This document shows, in pieces, positions 26,928-37,852 of a stretch of 52,620 nucleotides of DNA (position 1 is its first letter; each line of letters starts with the position of its first letter). The notes under the pieces are model-generated. The model did no database searches and was not told where the DNA came from. It saw nothing but the letters and a program-made list of their open reading frames with translations. Source of the stretch: Rahnella perminowiae (GTDB lineage Bacteria > Pseudomonadota > Gammaproteobacteria > Enterobacterales > Enterobacteriaceae); contig NZ_JAFMOS010000642.1 of the NCBI RefSeq assembly GCF_019049755.1, forward strand, positions 1 through 52,620. The letters are read 5' to 3'. The translations under genes were made by a program, and so were the position numbers.

Positions 26928-28958
26928 GTGAGCCACAACCCGATCACGCCCGCAGAATTAAGCTGGAACGAACAGGGTACACCTGTTTCCCGACATTTTG
27001 ATGACGTCTATTTTTCCAATCAGAACGGCCTGCTGGAAACACGACATGTTTTTCTCAATGGCAATCATTTTCCGGCACGTTTTGCCGGTCACCCTCGCCC
27101 GCTGTGCATTATCGCCGAAACCGGTTTTGGCACCGGTCTGAACTTTATGTCGCTGTGGCAAGCCTTCGGGACATTCCGCGAAGCGCAGCCCGACGCTACG
27201 CTGCAACGTCTGCATTTCATCAGCTACGAGAAATTTCCGTTGTCCGCCCGTGATCTGGCGACAGCACACACACAATGGCCCGAGCTGGCCGCGTATTCGG
27301 CACAACTTTGCGAACAATGGCCAATGCCCTTTCCCGGCTGTCACCGCCTGCTGCTCGCAGACGGGCGTATCACGCTTGACCTGTGGTTCGGCGATGTCAC
27401 TACCCTGCTTCCGGCATGTGACACCAGTATGAATCAACAGATCGACGCCTGGTTTCTCGACGGATTTGCCCCGTCCAAAAATCCGGACATGTGGACAGAG
27501 GATTTATTCCGTTCAATGGCGAAAATGACCCGACCGCAGGGTACATTCGCCACCTTCACCGTGGCGGGTTTTGTCCGCCGCGGATTGCAAAGCGCAGGTT
27601 TTGACATCAGTAAGGTACCGGGGTTCGGCGAAAAGCGACATATGTTAGCCGGTGTGCTGCCCGCAGGAATTGACGTACCTCATCCCGCACCGTGGTATGT
27701 GCGTCCGGCGGCGAAAAATGTCACTGAATTTGCCCTTCTCGGCGGCGGCGTCGCCAGTGCTGTGTTATCGCTGGCATTACTTCGACGTGGTTTTGCGGTC
27801 ACGCTGTATTGCGCCGATGAAAAACCGGCACTCGGTGCTTCCGGCAACCGTCAGGGGGCGGTTTATCCGTTGCTCAACGGCCGCGGCGATACACTGGAGA
27901 ACTTCTTTGCCCATGCTTTCACTTTCGCCCGCCGCCAGTATGCGCAACTTGAAAAGGCGGATGTATCTTTCGATCACGGCTGGAGTGGCGTCACGCAACT
28001 CGGGTATGACGAAAAAAGTCAGGGCAAAATTGACGGCATCATTAACGGTGGCTGGCCGGGAGAACTGGCAACAGGATTGAGTGAAGAAGACGTGGAAGCA
28101 CTATGCGGATTGCCGTGCGGCAGCGGCGGCGTAACTTATCCGCTCGGTGCCTGGCTGTGTCCGGCTGAACTGACCGCGTCCCTGATTTCGCTTGCCGAAA
28201 CCCGGGGCTTAACCGTGCATTATCGCCAGCGCGCAACCGCATTAAATTATGATGCAGATTCACAGTGGGTGCTGACCTTTGCCGATGGCCATGTTGCCCG
28301 TCATCAGGGCGTTGTCCTGGCCAACGGCGCGGACATCACTGATTTCAGCCAGACCGAAAAACTGCCGGTTTACGCGGTCAGCGGTCAGGTTTCGCATATT
28401 CCGACCACACCTGTACTGAGCAAACTTAAACAGGTCTTGTGTTATGACGGTTATATGACCCCGGTCAGTCCGCAAAATCAGCATCATTGCATTGGCGCAA
28501 GCTATCACCGTGCGGATAAATGCACGGATTACCGTGAAGACGATCAGCAGGAAAATCGCCAGCGGCTGCTGAACTGCCTGCCGGAACAACCATGGCCACA
28601 TGAGGTGGATGTCAGTCAGGGTGAGGCGAGGAACGGCGTGCGTTGTGCAACGCGGGATCATCTGCCGATGATCGGTTCGGTGTCCGATTACGACGCGTTG
28701 CTGGAAAGCTATAAAAAACTGGATCTGGATATTCAGCGCCATCGCCCGATTGTAGACGCGCCGGTGTATGAAAACCTGTTTCTGTTTGGCGCGCTCGGCT
28801 CCCGTGGCCTCAGCTCCGCCCCCCTGGGAGCAGAAATACTGGCTGCACAGATTGCCGGTGAACCATTGCCGCTCGACAGCGATACACTGGCGGCGCTGAA
28901 TCCAAACCGGATGTGGGTCAGAAAACTGCTGAAAGGCCGCCCGGTCGAATCACATTAA
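26928..28958 (+). CDS. mnmC: Bifunctional tRNA 5-methylaminomethyl-2-thiouridine biosynthesis protein MnmC
   Basis: Finishes the mnm5s2U34 modification of tRNA-Lys, Glu and Gln. It has 676 residues (E. coli 668). The N-terminal methyltransferase carries [14 protein letters not shown] and [17 protein letters not shown]; the C-terminal FAD oxidase begins near residue 264 with [21 protein letters not shown] and [19 protein letters not shown]. The start is GTG, preceded by GAGAGA; the product then aligns with E. coli from [15 protein letters not shown] bidirectional terminator follows. Confidence 0.96.
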   Translation: MSHNPITPAELSWNEQGTPVSRHFDDVYFSNQNGLLETRHVFLNGNHFPARFAGHPRPLCIIAETGFGTGLNFMSLWQAFGTFREAQPDATLQRLHFISYEKFPLSARDLATAHTQWPELAAYSAQLCEQWPMPFPGCHRLLLADGRITLDLWFGDVTTLLPACDTSMNQQIDAWFLDGFAPSKNPDMWTEDLFRSMAKMTRPQGTFATFTVAGFVRRGLQSAGFDISKVPGFGEKRHMLAGVLPAGIDVPHPAPWYVRPAAKNVTEFALLGGGVASAVLSLALLRRGFAVTLYCADEKPALGASGNRQGAVYPLLNGRGDTLENFFAHAFTFARRQYAQLEKADVSFDHGWSGVTQLGYDEKSQGKIDGIINGGWPGELATGLSEEDVEALCGLPCGSGGVTYPLGAWLCPAELTASLISLAETRGLTVHYRQRATALNYDADSQWVLTFADGHVARHQGVVLANGADITDFSQTEKLPVYAVSGQVSHIPTTPVLSKLKQVLCYDGYMTPVSPQNQHHCIGASYHRADKCTDYREDDQQENRQRLLNCLPEQPWPHEVDVSQGEARNGVRCATRDHLPMIGSVSDYDALLESYKKLDLDIQRHRPIVDAPVYENLFLFGALGSRGLSSAPLGAEILAAQIAGEPLPLDSDTLAALNPNRMWVRKLLKGRPVESH

Positions 28959-28975
28959 CCGGCCACTGAGGCAAT

Positions 28976-29013
28976 AAAAAAGCGCAGCCGGTTAATCCGT
29001 CGCTGCGCTTTTT
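28976..29013. terminator. Bidirectional terminator between mnmC and yfcL
   Basis: AAAAAGCGCAGC (28976-28987) and GCTGCGCTTTTT (29002-29013) form a 12-bp stem with T-runs on both strands, serving the convergent mnmC and yfcL genes. Confidence 0.92.
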
Positions 29014-29029
29014 CACAAAATAGCGTCCC

Positions 29030-29311
29030 CTAAAACTGAGGCAGGGAAGCCTGATACAGATTTTCCCACATGCCCTGCACTAAAGCCTGATCGCGTGGTG
29101 ACAACTCACCGGCTTTGATGGCTTTGTCCAGGCCATCCTGAACACGGATTTTCAGTGCTTCAGCAGTGTGTTCACCGTTTTCTTCCGCTTCTGCCACGGC
29201 GACCGTCAGATGGCCCCGCAGATAGCCACTGGCAAACAATTCGTCGTCACTGGCGCTTTCGACCATATCGTCGATCAGCGTTAAAATCCGCGTTTCAAAT
29301 TCTGCGATCAT
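29030..29311 (-). CDS. yfcL: YfcL family protein
   Basis: A small 93-residue acidic cytoplasmic protein (92 aa in E. coli) of unknown function. Conserved stretches are [17 protein letters not shown] and [12 protein letters not shown]. The start has GAGAGGAAG upstream. It is next to epmC as in E. coli, 32 nt after it, probably in one transcript. Confidence 0.93.
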   Translation of the reverse strand: MIAEFETRILTLIDDMVESASDDELFASGYLRGHLTVAVAEAEENGEHTAEALKIRVQDGLDKAIKAGELSPRDQALVQGMWENLYQASLPQF

Positions 29312-29343
29312 TACTCTTCCTCTCGTAACAGGTATTCGGGGTC

Positions 29344-29901
29344 TTATTCGATCGGCTGCAACGCAGGGAAATCTGCAGGCGTCAATGGGGGCGTATTGTA
29401 AAACGATTGTAACGCTTTAATAAAGCGTGCCGGTCTTTCAGGAATACCCTGTTCCAGCATACGCAACACTTCTTCGCGTACTTTGTTCTGAAAACCCACG
29501 CGGTCAGGTTCGCAATCGCCGCTCAGGTTGTCACAACTGACGTTGAAACGAAAACCGGCTGCCACACAGAACAGCCATTCGTAAGATTGTGGTTTGATTT
29601 CCACTTTCTCGAATTCACTTTGCGTTTGCGCATCGCGGCCATCCGGGCAGTACCAGTAACCGAAATCCACCCGTTTGCGGCGCTCAGCGCCAGCCACACA
29701 CCAGTGGGAAATTTCATGCATGCCGCTGGCATAATAACCGTGTGCAAACACAATCCGGTTAAAAGGGGTCTGCTCATCAGCAGGCAAATAGATCGGCTCG
29801 TCGTCGCCTTTGACCAGGCGAACGTTAAATTCCTCAAAGAAGCAGGAATCAAAAATGTCGATCAGTTGATGATAGTTATGTGTTGCAGTCGAATCTGACA
29901 T
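29344..29901 (-). CDS. epmC: Elongation factor P hydroxylase EpmC
   Basis: Hydroxylates the beta-lysylated lysine of EF-P. It has 185 residues, with [33 protein letters not shown] (putative metal-binding His) and [19 protein letters not shown] as in E. coli YfcM. I chose the ATG at 29901; the longer frame would need a TTG start 12 codons upstream. No strong ribosome site is visible. Confidence 0.94.
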   Translation of the reverse strand: MSDSTATHNYHQLIDIFDSCFFEEFNVRLVKGDDEPIYLPADEQTPFNRIVFAHGYYASGMHEISHWCVAGAERRKRVDFGYWYCPDGRDAQTQSEFEKVEIKPQSYEWLFCVAAGFRFNVSCDNLSGDCEPDRVGFQNKVREEVLRMLEQGIPERPARFIKALQSFYNTPPLTPADFPALQPIE

Positions 29902-29998
29902 AAAACGGTAAAACTCAGTAAGTGGGAAAGGCGACAATATACCCTTGTTTACACACCCGATTTCATGACCTCAGGCAAGCATTTTGCAGCGCCTGCCA

Positions 29999-30799
29999 TT
30001 ATAAATGCAGGCTTATCCATTGTTGGATTTCAGCGCCATGATTGTCATAAATCAGCTTGCAGCTCATCACCACGGAAACGATGACCACCATCGGACGAAT
30101 GATCTTCTGACCTTTGCTCAGCACCATCCGCGCGCCCAGACGTGCACCGATAAACTGCCCCGTCATCATCACAAATCCCAGCACCCACACCACTTTGCCG
30201 CCAAGTATGAAAAACAGCAGGCCGCCAAAGTTGGAGGTGAAATTCAGGACTTTTGCATGTGCCGTGGCTTTTGCCAGATTAAACCCGCATAACGTCACAA
30301 AAGCCAGCGCGTAAAAAGAACCGGCACCGGGACCGAAAAAACCATCGTAGAACCCGACACAACCGCCGCCTACCAGCGCATACGGCAGTGCATTTAAGCG
30401 CCTTGCCCGGTCGCTTTCGCCCAGACGCGGCGTCAGCAAAAAATACAACCCAATGCAGATGATCAGCAGCGGTAAAACCTGACGTAACATATCAGCGCGC
30501 AGATGCTGGATAAGGATCGCGCCGATCACTGATCCCGTAAAGGTACAGGCAATATTCAGTTTTTGATCGTTGAGATTCACCACACCACGCCGTACAAAGT
30601 AAAGACTGGCGGAGAAGGATCCGCCTATCGATGACAGCTTATTGGTCGCAATGGCCTGTGCCGGTGACACACCTGCCGCAAGCAGCGCCGGCAGGCTGAT
30701 CAGCCCGCCACCACCGGCAATGGAATCAATGAAACCGGCAAACAGTGCAACGAAAAATAAAACAACCAAAACCCACGGGGCAACAATCAACCAGTCCAT
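29999..30799 (-). CDS. yfcA: TSUP-family (TauE/SafE) membrane transporter YfcA
   Basis: A 266-residue inner-membrane protein with about eight helices; the family moves sulfite or organosulfur anions. It shows FIDSIAGGGGLISLPALLAAGVSP and the second repeat GFYDGFFGPGAGSFYALAFV, both hallmarks of TSUP. It lies upstream of epmC and downstream of mepA, as in E. coli. The substrate is not known. Confidence 0.93.
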   Translation of the reverse strand: MDWLIVAPWVLVVLFFVALFAGFIDSIAGGGGLISLPALLAAGVSPAQAIATNKLSSIGGSFSASLYFVRRGVVNLNDQKLNIACTFTGSVIGAILIQHLRADMLRQVLPLLIICIGLYFLLTPRLGESDRARRLNALPYALVGGGCVGFYDGFFGPGAGSFYALAFVTLCGFNLAKATAHAKVLNFTSNFGGLLFFILGGKVVWVLGFVMMTGQFIGARLGARMVLSKGQKIIRPMVVIVSVVMSCKLIYDNHGAEIQQWISLHL

Positions 30800-30844
30800 T
30801 TTTCTGTCAGCTCGCTATGCGTGGCGAAGAGTAAGTAAAACCTG

Positions 30845-31696
30845 TTAAAGAACGTGTTTATCCAGCAACGCCTGACAAGAAGGCGGCAACGGAGGGGGCT
30901 CTTTTTTCACCGGGTTTCCGCTGCCCGGCTTAGGTGGCAGGAACCAGCTTTGCAGCTCTGCGCCACAACCATCACCCGCAGGCGGTGGTGCCTGATTCTC
31001 ACATTCGAGGTTACCTACCGGGCAACGCAGACGAACGTGCATATGCGCGCGATGACCAAACCACGGACGTACCTTATGCAGCCATTCGCGATCCGTTCCT
31101 GCATCAAGACAGAGCTGTTGTTTGATAGCCGGATTGACGAAGATCCGCACCACATCTTTATCCTGTGCTGCCATTTTGATCAGCGTTTCGATCCGTGGCT
31201 GCCACTGAGAGGGCACAATGGATTTACCGTTGGCGCTGACCAGATCGATAGGCTGCGGCCTGAGCAACATCTGTTCGCTCCAGCGCTGACGCGGCAGTTG
31301 CAGCCAGATATCCACATCCAGCCCGGACTGATGGCTGGCGTGACCACTGCTGAAGCGCCCGCCAGCCGGCATCGCCATATCACCGACCAGCAGGGTACCC
31401 AGTCCTTTTTGTTGAGCCTGCGTGCCCAGACGGGTGATAAATGCCAGTAAATCAGGCTGGCCGAAATAGCGGCGCTGGTCGGTACGCATCACCTGATAGG
31501 CCGGAGAGTTCAGCGGCAAGGGCTGTGCACCAACCTGACAACCGTTGGCATAACTGCCAATCGCTTCCGGCGTGCCGGAAATCGGCTGAGTAATTTTCTG
31601 CCACGGCGTTGCCGCCATCGCAGGTGCGCAAAGTGCAAGCGCCAGAAGACTGGCGCAAACAGCACGAAACGCCGGGAACGTGCGTAAAGGTTTCAT
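30845..31696 (-). CDS. mepA: Penicillin-insensitive murein endopeptidase MepA
   Basis: A periplasmic LAS-family zinc endopeptidase that cuts D-Ala-mDAP crosslinks. It has 283 residues with a signal peptide ending near APAMA (about residue 28). Zn ligands are H119, H122 and D129 in [18 protein letters not shown], and the later [12 protein letters not shown] chose the ATG at 31696, which begins the signal peptide; the frame is open 43 codons further into aroC. It follows aroC by 8 nt. Confidence 0.95.
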   Translation of the reverse strand: MKPLRTFPAFRAVCASLLALALCAPAMAATPWQKITQPISGTPEAIGSYANGCQVGAQPLPLNSPAYQVMRTDQRRYFGQPDLLAFITRLGTQAQQKGLGTLLVGDMAMPAGGRFSSGHASHQSGLDVDIWLQLPRQRWSEQMLLRPQPIDLVSANGKSIVPSQWQPRIETLIKMAAQDKDVVRIFVNPAIKQQLCLDAGTDREWLHKVRPWFGHRAHMHVRLRCPVGNLECENQAPPPAGDGCGAELQSWFLPPKPGSGNPVKKEPPPLPPSCQALLDKHVL

Positions 31697-31704
31697 CGGA
31701 CAGA

Positions 31705-32790
31705 TTACCAGCGTGGCACGGTGGAATGGACGTCGCCGTTCTGAGCACGCTGACGCAGTAAATGATCCATCAGTACGATCGCCATCATTGCTTCGGCAAT
31801 CGGTACCGCACGGATACCGACGCACGGATCATGACGCCCTTTGGTGATCATCTCGACCTGCTCACCGTCGCGGTTAATCGTACGACCCGGTACGGTGATA
31901 CTCGAGGTCGGTTTCAGTGCCAGATGGGCGATAACCGGCTGGCCGCTGCTGATGCCGCCGAGAATCCCACCCGCGTGGTTGCTTTCGAAACCGCCCGGCG
32001 TAATTTCGTCCCGGTTTTCACTGCCACGTTTGGCGACAACCGCAAAACCATCGCCGATTTCCACACCTTTCACGGCATTAATGCTCATCAGTGCATGCGC
32101 CAGATCCGCATCCAGACGATCAAACACAGGCTCACCCAGGCCGACAGGCACATGATCCGCCACCACAGTGATTTTGGCACCGATCGAATCACCTTCTTTT
32201 TTCAGCGCGCGCATCAGCTCATCCAGCGCTTCCAGCTTGCTTTCATCCGGGCAGAAGAACGGGTTAGTGTCCACCAGATCCCAGTCTTTCAGCTCGCAGG
32301 TGATATCACCCATTTGCGACATATAACCGCGTACTTTGACACCGAACTTCTCCAGCAGGTATTTCTTAGCCACCGCGCCAGCGGCCACACGCATCGCGGT
32401 CTCGCGGGCAGACGAACGGCCGCCGCCACGGTAATCGCGCACGCCATATTTTTGCTCGTAGGTATAATCGGCATGTCCCGGGCGGAACACATCTTTGATT
32501 GCGCTGTAATCCTGGGATCGCTGATCGGTGTTCTGGATAATCAGACCGATGCTGGTGCCGGTAGTGACGCCTTCAAACACACCTGAAAGAATTTTTACTT
32601 CATCAGCTTCACGGCGCTGTGTGGTGTAACGCGAAGTGCCCGGACGACGACGGTCGAGATCGTGTTGCAGATCAGCTTCGGTCAGGGCAATACCCGGCGG
32701 TACACCGTCAATAATACAGCCCAGTGCCACACCGTGGGATTCGCCAAAAGTGGTGACGCGGAAAAACTGCCCAATACTGTTCCCTGCCAT
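31705..32790 (-). CDS. aroC: Chorismate synthase AroC
   Basis: Makes chorismate from EPSP with reduced FMN, the last shared step to aromatic amino acids. It has 361 residues, as in E. coli. Motifs [53 protein letters not shown] and [18 protein letters not shown] are intact. The ATG at 32790 has AAGGAG five nt upstream; a GTG one codon before is unlikely. Confidence 0.98.
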   Translation of the reverse strand: MAGNSIGQFFRVTTFGESHGVALGCIIDGVPPGIALTEADLQHDLDRRRPGTSRYTTQRREADEVKILSGVFEGVTTGTSIGLIIQNTDQRSQDYSAIKDVFRPGHADYTYEQKYGVRDYRGGGRSSARETAMRVAAGAVAKKYLLEKFGVKVRGYMSQMGDITCELKDWDLVDTNPFFCPDESKLEALDELMRALKKEGDSIGAKITVVADHVPVGLGEPVFDRLDADLAHALMSINAVKGVEIGDGFAVVAKRGSENRDEITPGGFESNHAGGILGGISSGQPVIAHLALKPTSSITVPGRTINRDGEQVEMITKGRHDPCVGIRAVPIAEAMMAIVLMDHLLRQRAQNGDVHSTVPRW

Positions 32791-32863
32791 CACGGCTCCT
32801 TAACCATTATGTTGATGGATGCTCAATGACCGGCGCAATGCCGGTCATTATTGTCAAAGTGAA

Positions 32864-33796
32864 TTAGTCTTTGTATGCGCGGAATTCTTCGGCGCAATCG
32901 AGAAGTTGCTGTTTGGTCAGCATAAAGACGCCGTCACCACCGTTTTCAAACTCCAGCCAGGTGAACGGGATCTCAGGATACTGATCCATCAGATGTACCA
33001 TGCTGTTGCCCACTTCGCAGATCAGCACGCCGTTATCGGTCAGGTAATCGGGTGCACAGGCCAGAATACGGCGGGTCAGTTTCAGACCGTCGCTGCCGGA
33101 AGCCAGCCCCAGAACCGGCTCGTGGCGGTATTCCTGCGGCAGATCAGACATGTCTTCTTCGTCCACGTACGGCGGATTGGTGACAATCAGGTCATATTGC
33201 AAGGCCGGCAATTCACGGAACAGGTCGGAGCGGATGGGCGTGACCCAGTTTTCAATGCCGTGTGTGTCGATATTGCGCTCAGCCACCGCCAGCGCATCGG
33301 CAGAAATGTCGACAGCGTCAACTTCGGTTTCAGGGAACGCATAAGCACAGGCAATAGCAATGCATCCGCTGCCGGTACACATATCAAGAATGTGCTGCGG
33401 CTGTTCGTTCAGAATGCCGGAGAAACGGTTGCTGATCAGCTCGCCAATAGGCGAACGTGGCACCAGTACGCGTTCATCGACATAGAATTCCATGTCGCAG
33501 AACCAGGCTTTGTTGGTCAGATAGGCCACCGGCACCCGCTCGTTGACGCGGCGGATCACACGCTCAACAATGCGGTGGCGCTCGCTGGATGTCAGGCGTG
33601 CGGTGTGCATATCTTCAGGGATGTCCAGCGGTAAAAACACGCTTGGCAGAACCAGTTGCACGGCTTCGTCCCACGGGTTATCGGTGCCGTGACCGTAATA
33701 GACATTGGCCGCGTTCAGGCGGCTGACGGTCCAGCGCAGCATATCCTGAATGGTATGCAGCTCACTGACAGCTTCGTCGACGAAAATTTTGTCCAA
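32864..33796 (-). CDS. prmB: 50S ribosomal protein L3 glutamine methyltransferase PrmB
   Basis: Methylates a glutamine of ribosomal protein L3. It has 310 residues, as in E. coli. The SAM motif [21 protein letters not shown] and the catalytic NPPY ([12 protein letters not shown]) are present. The start is TTG at 33796, with GGAG 8 nt upstream, and the product [10 protein letters not shown] matches E. coli. It is upstream of aroC and divergent from smrB. Confidence 0.96.
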   Translation of the reverse strand: MDKIFVDEAVSELHTIQDMLRWTVSRLNAANVYYGHGTDNPWDEAVQLVLPSVFLPLDIPEDMHTARLTSSERHRIVERVIRRVNERVPVAYLTNKAWFCDMEFYVDERVLVPRSPIGELISNRFSGILNEQPQHILDMCTGSGCIAIACAYAFPETEVDAVDISADALAVAERNIDTHGIENWVTPIRSDLFRELPALQYDLIVTNPPYVDEEDMSDLPQEYRHEPVLGLASGSDGLKLTRRILACAPDYLTDNGVLICEVGNSMVHLMDQYPEIPFTWLEFENGGDGVFMLTKQQLLDCAEEFRAYKD

Positions 33797-33999
33797 TTTT
33801 ATTCTCCAGGCAGTGCACGGGTTTTTAACAGACGTTTAACCCATTATTTGCCGCATAGTTTGCCACGAAGCCCGCCACAAATCAGCAGCTAGTCAACGCA
33901 CTTGCGCGATGTCCCGAAGAATTTAACCCTGAGTTTTCTTTAAACCGCAGGGTGACGGAAGGTACACTGTCTGTATTGAGCGATAATGACGATAAAAAG

Positions 34000-34539
34000 A
34001 TGAAGAAAAAACACCTGCTCAGCCCCGAGGAAGCGGCGTTATTCCGCGAGGCTGTTCCGGGCATCAAGCGCCTGAAAAACGATACGATTACTCACCGCCC
34101 GCCGCGAAAAAAGCTGGTCACCCTGTCGCCTAAAAAGCTGATTCAGGAGCAGGTGGACGCGAGCTATTACTTTTCTGATGAATTCCAGCCAATGTTGCAG
34201 GAAGAAGGCCCGGTTCGCCATATCCGGCCAGATGTCAGTCATTTTGAATTGAAAAAATTGCGTCGCGGCGATTATTCGCCCGAGCTGTTTCTGGATTTAC
34301 ACGGTTTAACGCAGAGAGAAGCCAAACAGGAACTGGGCGCGCTGATCGCAGCCTGCCGCCGTGAACATGTACATTGCGCCTGTGTGATGCACGGTCACGG
34401 CAAACATATCCTCAAGCAACAAACCCCGTTGTGGCTGGCACAGCATCCGGACGTCGAGGCTTTCCATCAGGCTCCTAAAGAACTGGGTGGCAGCGCCGCT
34501 TTGCTGGTACTGGTTGAGCTGGACGATAAAATCAGCTGA
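34000..34539 (+). CDS. smrB: SmrB ribosome-rescue endonuclease (Smr domain)
   Basis: Cuts mRNA at collided ribosomes to start rescue. It has 179 residues (E. coli 183). The N-terminal helical part ([19 protein letters not shown]) binds the ribosome; the Smr domain carries [16 protein letters not shown] and [15 protein letters not shown] chose the ATG at 34000, giving [15 protein letters not shown] as in E. coli; the open frame extends 16 codons upstream. Confidence 0.95.
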   Translation: MKKKHLLSPEEAALFREAVPGIKRLKNDTITHRPPRKKLVTLSPKKLIQEQVDASYYFSDEFQPMLQEEGPVRHIRPDVSHFELKKLRRGDYSPELFLDLHGLTQREAKQELGALIAACRREHVHCACVMHGHGKHILKQQTPLWLAQHPDVEAFHQAPKELGGSAALLVLVELDDKIS

Positions 34540-34563
34540 CTTCCTCCCCACCTTCATAAACGA

Positions 34564-34595
34564 GAAAGGCACAGCCGGAGCTGTGCCTTTCTTTT
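34564..34595 (+). terminator. Rho-independent terminator of smrB
   Basis: GAAAGGCACAGC and GCTGTGCCTTTC form a stem around CGGA, followed by TTTT, 25 nt after the smrB stop. Confidence 0.9.
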
Positions 34596-34621
34596 GTCTG
34601 GCGCTGTTCACCGAAGCCTTA

Positions 34622-34740
34622 CTCTAAATAATTCGAGTTGCAGCAAGGCGGCAAGAAAAATTATCCCGATAAGCTTACTCAGGTAAGTGATCCGGGTAAT
34701 TTATCGCAGCCAATGCATCTGCGGCTCGAAGTATGATGAA
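34622..34740. repeat. ERIC (IRU) palindromic element, copy 1
   Basis: An approximately 119-bp imperfect palindrome between smrB and sixA. The ends AATAATTCGAGTTGCAG and CTGCGGCTCGAAGTATGA are inverted copies, and the core AAGCTTACTCAGGTAAGTGA resembles the ERIC core (AGCTTACATAAGTAAGTGA). ERIC elements are non-coding miniature elements of Enterobacterales and Vibrio. Confidence 0.85.
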
Positions 34741-34749
34741 TAAACGGGA

Positions 34750-35238
34750 TTAGACCTTAGCCATCACCTGGCATGGGCTGAATTGCCAGTCAAAGGTACC
34801 TTGCCCGGTTTCGCCGTTCAGTTCAACACTTGCCATCGCGGAAGTGGCGAACATTGGCGGGCAAACGCCCGGACACAGTTCTGCTACCAGATAACCGACC
34901 AGCGGCAGATGCGACACCACCAGTACCGCGTTGACGCCGGTCAGTGCCAGATGCTGCAGTTCACTGGCGACCAGAGCAGGATCTCCGCCCGGTGTCAGTT
35001 CCTTGAGAATATCAATCTCAACATTTCCGGGCAGCGCCAGACACTGGCGCACTTTTTCGAGCGTCTGCTGCGCACGCAGGTACGGGCTGACCAGAATGCG
35101 GTCAATTTTGATGCCACGGCCATTCAGCCAGGCAGCCATATGTACTGATTCGTCACATCCGCATTCGCTTAACGGGCGAACTGAGTCGCTGGCAGCTTCG
35201 AGAACCGCATCACCGTGACGCATAATTACAACTTGCAT
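34750..35238 (-). CDS. sixA: Phosphohistidine phosphatase SixA
   Basis: Removes phosphate from phosphohistidine proteins, including the nitrogen PTS protein NPr. It has 162 residues (E. coli 161). The RHG motif IMRHGDA gives H8 as the phosphorylated residue, with SPYLRAQQT and VVSHLPLVGYL. It sits alone between the ERIC element and a 412-nt gap. Confidence 0.95.
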   Translation of the reverse strand: MQVVIMRHGDAVLEAASDSVRPLSECGCDESVHMAAWLNGRGIKIDRILVSPYLRAQQTLEKVRQCLALPGNVEIDILKELTPGGDPALVASELQHLALTGVNAVLVVSHLPLVGYLVAELCPGVCPPMFATSAMASVELNGETGQGTFDWQFSPCQVMAKV

Positions 35239-35650
35239 ATTGCACCGCTTTTGTTAACAAAAATAGCGCTATACAGAAACGCCTTGCGTGCTGTATTACC
35301 CATTGCCCAGCATTTCAATCACTGTCAGATTGAAGTTTTTCATTACAAGATAGCTGTCAGGCATTACATCCACTTAACACGCTGTGCCCACATGCCCTGC
35401 ATGATGAGCATCAGCGGTCGGGCATTTTGCCTGAAACTTCACGTAAATAAAACGCTGTTTTTTACACCAACCCTTACCGCTTGTAAACCATTCAGGCGAT
35501 TATTTAACCACTCAGGTTGTAGATCAATCGTTTGGGATTGTTTCTGTACAAAGTTATTCTCACCATAAAAATGATCCCCGGCATGTACCTGGCTTTAAGC
35601 AGGATCTGTTCCAGATTCTCGCGAAACTCAGCAATAAGCAGTGATCACAA
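35239..35650. other. Intergenic region between sixA and fadJ
   Basis: These 412 nt are upstream of minus-strand sixA and downstream of fadJ, and should hold the sixA promoter. I see no convincing gene: the plus-strand frame 35215-35568 starts inside sixA, resembles no family I know and has no ribosome site. No clear terminator for fadJ or named operator stands out. Confidence 0.5.
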
Positions 35651-37852
35651 TCACACTTCACTGACCTTTTCGCCCGCCCTGTTACCTGAACAGAACCGTT
35701 CACCCTGCTGCGCCCGTCGTATTAACCCTTCGCATGGCGTGAAATGCTCGCCGTACTGCTGCGCCAGTTGCTCCAGTATTTTCACCACAGTGGCGCTGCC
35801 AAGCTGGTCTATGTAACGGAACGGTCCCCCCCGGAAGGGCGGAAAACCTATTCCGAACACAGCGCCAAGATCACCATCGCGCGCACTGCGGATGACTTTT
35901 TCGTCCAGACAACGCACCGCTTCGTTGAGCATCAGCATCACGCAGCGTTGTGCAATCCCATCTTCTGACTGCTGCGCTTTTGGCGTGACATTCAGCAGAC
36001 GATAAATCGCCGGGTCGACCTGTTTTCTCTTCGCCGTCCGCCCTTTCTGCCCGTAAAGGTAGAAACCTTTGCCATTTTTACGGCCTTTACGGTCATCTTT
36101 AAGCACCGCATCAAAACCGGCAGGAGCGGCAAAACGCTCACCAAAAGCATCAATCAGTATCGGACCAATTTTCGTGCCGACATCAATACCGACCTCATCC
36201 AGCAGCTGGATCGGGCCGACCGGGAAACCAAAATTCACCAGCGCTTTATCAATATGATCGACCGGTTCACCGCCCAGTAAGCAACGCGCAGCTTCATTGA
36301 TGTAAGGCGCAAGAATACGATTTACATAGAATCCGGCGCTGTCACCTACCACAATGGCCGTTTTCCCCTGTTTCCTGGCAAGCGAAACCGTGGTTGAAAT
36401 AGTCTGTGCACTGGTGCCCGCATGCGGGATGACTTCAACCAATGGCATTTTATCGACCGGGCTGAAATAATGCAGCCCGATCACCTGTTCCGGCCGGTCA
36501 GCCCGCTCTGCAATCTTCTGAATGGGCAAAGAAGAGGTGTTTGATGCAAAAATCGTGTGCGGTGCGGCGTTTTGCTCTATTTCCGCCACCATCGCCTGTT
36601 TGAGCGATAAATCCTCAAATACCGCTTCCACCACAATATCAGCCTGCGCAAAACCGCTGTAACCGGTAGTACCGGAAATCAGCAGCATCTGACGTTGCTG
36701 TTCGCTGCGGGTCAGCCTCCGGCTGCGCAGCTTTTTCTCCAGCAAATCCCAGCTGTATTTCAGCGCATGGCGGATACCGTCGTGATTAATGTCTTTAATA
36801 CGTACCGGCAGTCCGGCTTTGGTGGCAGTCACATAAGCGATACCTCCCCCCATCAGGCCACCACCGAGAATGCCCACACGGCGTACCGGCAAAGGTTCTG
36901 CATCACCGCCCTTTTCTTTTTTCAGCGCGGTGGAGGCGAAAAACAGGCCGCGTAATGCCGCCGATTCTGATGTCATCACCAGTTCGCCAAAAGCTTTGGC
37001 TTCCGCCTGGTAGCCGATACCGCTGCCTTGGTCCAGCCCGGTTTTTACCACATCGATGATTTTTGTGGTGGCCGGATAATTGCCGTGTGTTTTCGCCCAT
37101 GTCTGTTTACGCACAAAATGAAACAGCAAACTTTTGCCCACCGGCCCACCGGCCAGACGCGCCTGCCACGGCAATGGCGGACGTGATTTACGCCCTTTCG
37201 CCACACGTTCCAGCGCCGTTTGCAGCAAAATAGAATAGGGCACTGCGTCATCCACCAGCCCCATTTTCAGCGCCTGTTTCGCGCGAATACTGCGACCTGT
37301 CAGCATCATATCCAGCGCTTTCGGCGCGCCGATAAGCCGCGGAAGCCGCTGCGTACCGCCGGACCCCGGCAGTAAACCCAGCTGTACTTCCGGCAGGCCG
37401 AGCTGAGTTTTTTCATCCAGCGAACACACACGGGCATGGCACGCCAGCGCCAGTTCCAGACCACCGCCGAGACAGGCACCATGAATAGCGGCCACCACCG
37501 GCACAGAAAACGAGGCGATTTGAGCCATCACCGTCTGGCCTTTTTGCGCCAGTTCACTGGCCTGGACGGCTGTCTGACAGCCCGAAATCATAGTGATATC
37601 CGCACCGGCAATGAATGAATCTGTTTTGCCCGAAATGAGCACCAGACCTTTCAGACCGGGATACTGCTGTGCTTTGTGCAAAATAGCGCTGATTTGCTGA
37701 GCAAATTCAGCCTTTAAGGTATTCACTTTTTCGCCGGGAACATCGATGGTGATAATCCCCACATGTTCCGTGGTAAATATCAGTGAAAAAGCAGAGACCG
37801 GTTCGGTTGCTTGAGTGTCTGCCGGATTCAGGTTTTCCATAGGTTCTCTCAT
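35651..37852 (-). CDS. fadJ: Fatty acid oxidation complex alpha subunit FadJ
   Basis: A multifunctional enoyl-CoA hydratase / 3-hydroxyacyl-CoA dehydrogenase, the anaerobic-type partner of FadI. It has 733 residues. The N-terminal crotonase part shows [16 protein letters not shown] and [21 protein letters not shown]; the dehydrogenase has NAD motif [15 protein letters not shown] and catalytic region [18 protein letters not shown] chose the ATG at 37852, which overlaps the fadI stop as ATGA with GGAGG seven nt upstream; an ATG four codons later is possible. Confidence 0.97.
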   Translation of the reverse strand: MREPMENLNPADTQATEPVSAFSLIFTTEHVGIITIDVPGEKVNTLKAEFAQQISAILHKAQQYPGLKGLVLISGKTDSFIAGADITMISGCQTAVQASELAQKGQTVMAQIASFSVPVVAAIHGACLGGGLELALACHARVCSLDEKTQLGLPEVQLGLLPGSGGTQRLPRLIGAPKALDMMLTGRSIRAKQALKMGLVDDAVPYSILLQTALERVAKGRKSRPPLPWQARLAGGPVGKSLLFHFVRKQTWAKTHGNYPATTKIIDVVKTGLDQGSGIGYQAEAKAFGELVMTSESAALRGLFFASTALKKEKGGDAEPLPVRRVGILGGGLMGGGIAYVTATKAGLPVRIKDINHDGIRHALKYSWDLLEKKLRSRRLTRSEQQRQMLLISGTTGYSGFAQADIVVEAVFEDLSLKQAMVAEIEQNAAPHTIFASNTSSLPIQKIAERADRPEQVIGLHYFSPVDKMPLVEVIPHAGTSAQTISTTVSLARKQGKTAIVVGDSAGFYVNRILAPYINEAARCLLGGEPVDHIDKALVNFGFPVGPIQLLDEVGIDVGTKIGPILIDAFGERFAAPAGFDAVLKDDRKGRKNGKGFYLYGQKGRTAKRKQVDPAIYRLLNVTPKAQQSEDGIAQRCVMLMLNEAVRCLDEKVIRSARDGDLGAVFGIGFPPFRGGPFRYIDQLGSATVVKILEQLAQQYGEHFTPCEGLIRRAQQGERFCSGNRAGEKVSEV

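Noticed and set aside
31762-32586. Plus-strand open frame of 274 codons opposite aroC
   Set aside because: Antisense shadow of aroC, with a typical shadow composition.
32819-33634. Plus-strand open frame of 271 codons opposite prmB
   Set aside because: Antisense shadow of prmB; no recognisable domain.
35215-35568. Possible small plus-strand gene in the sixA-fadJ gap
   Set aside because: Begins inside sixA, has no ribosome site and no recognisable motif.
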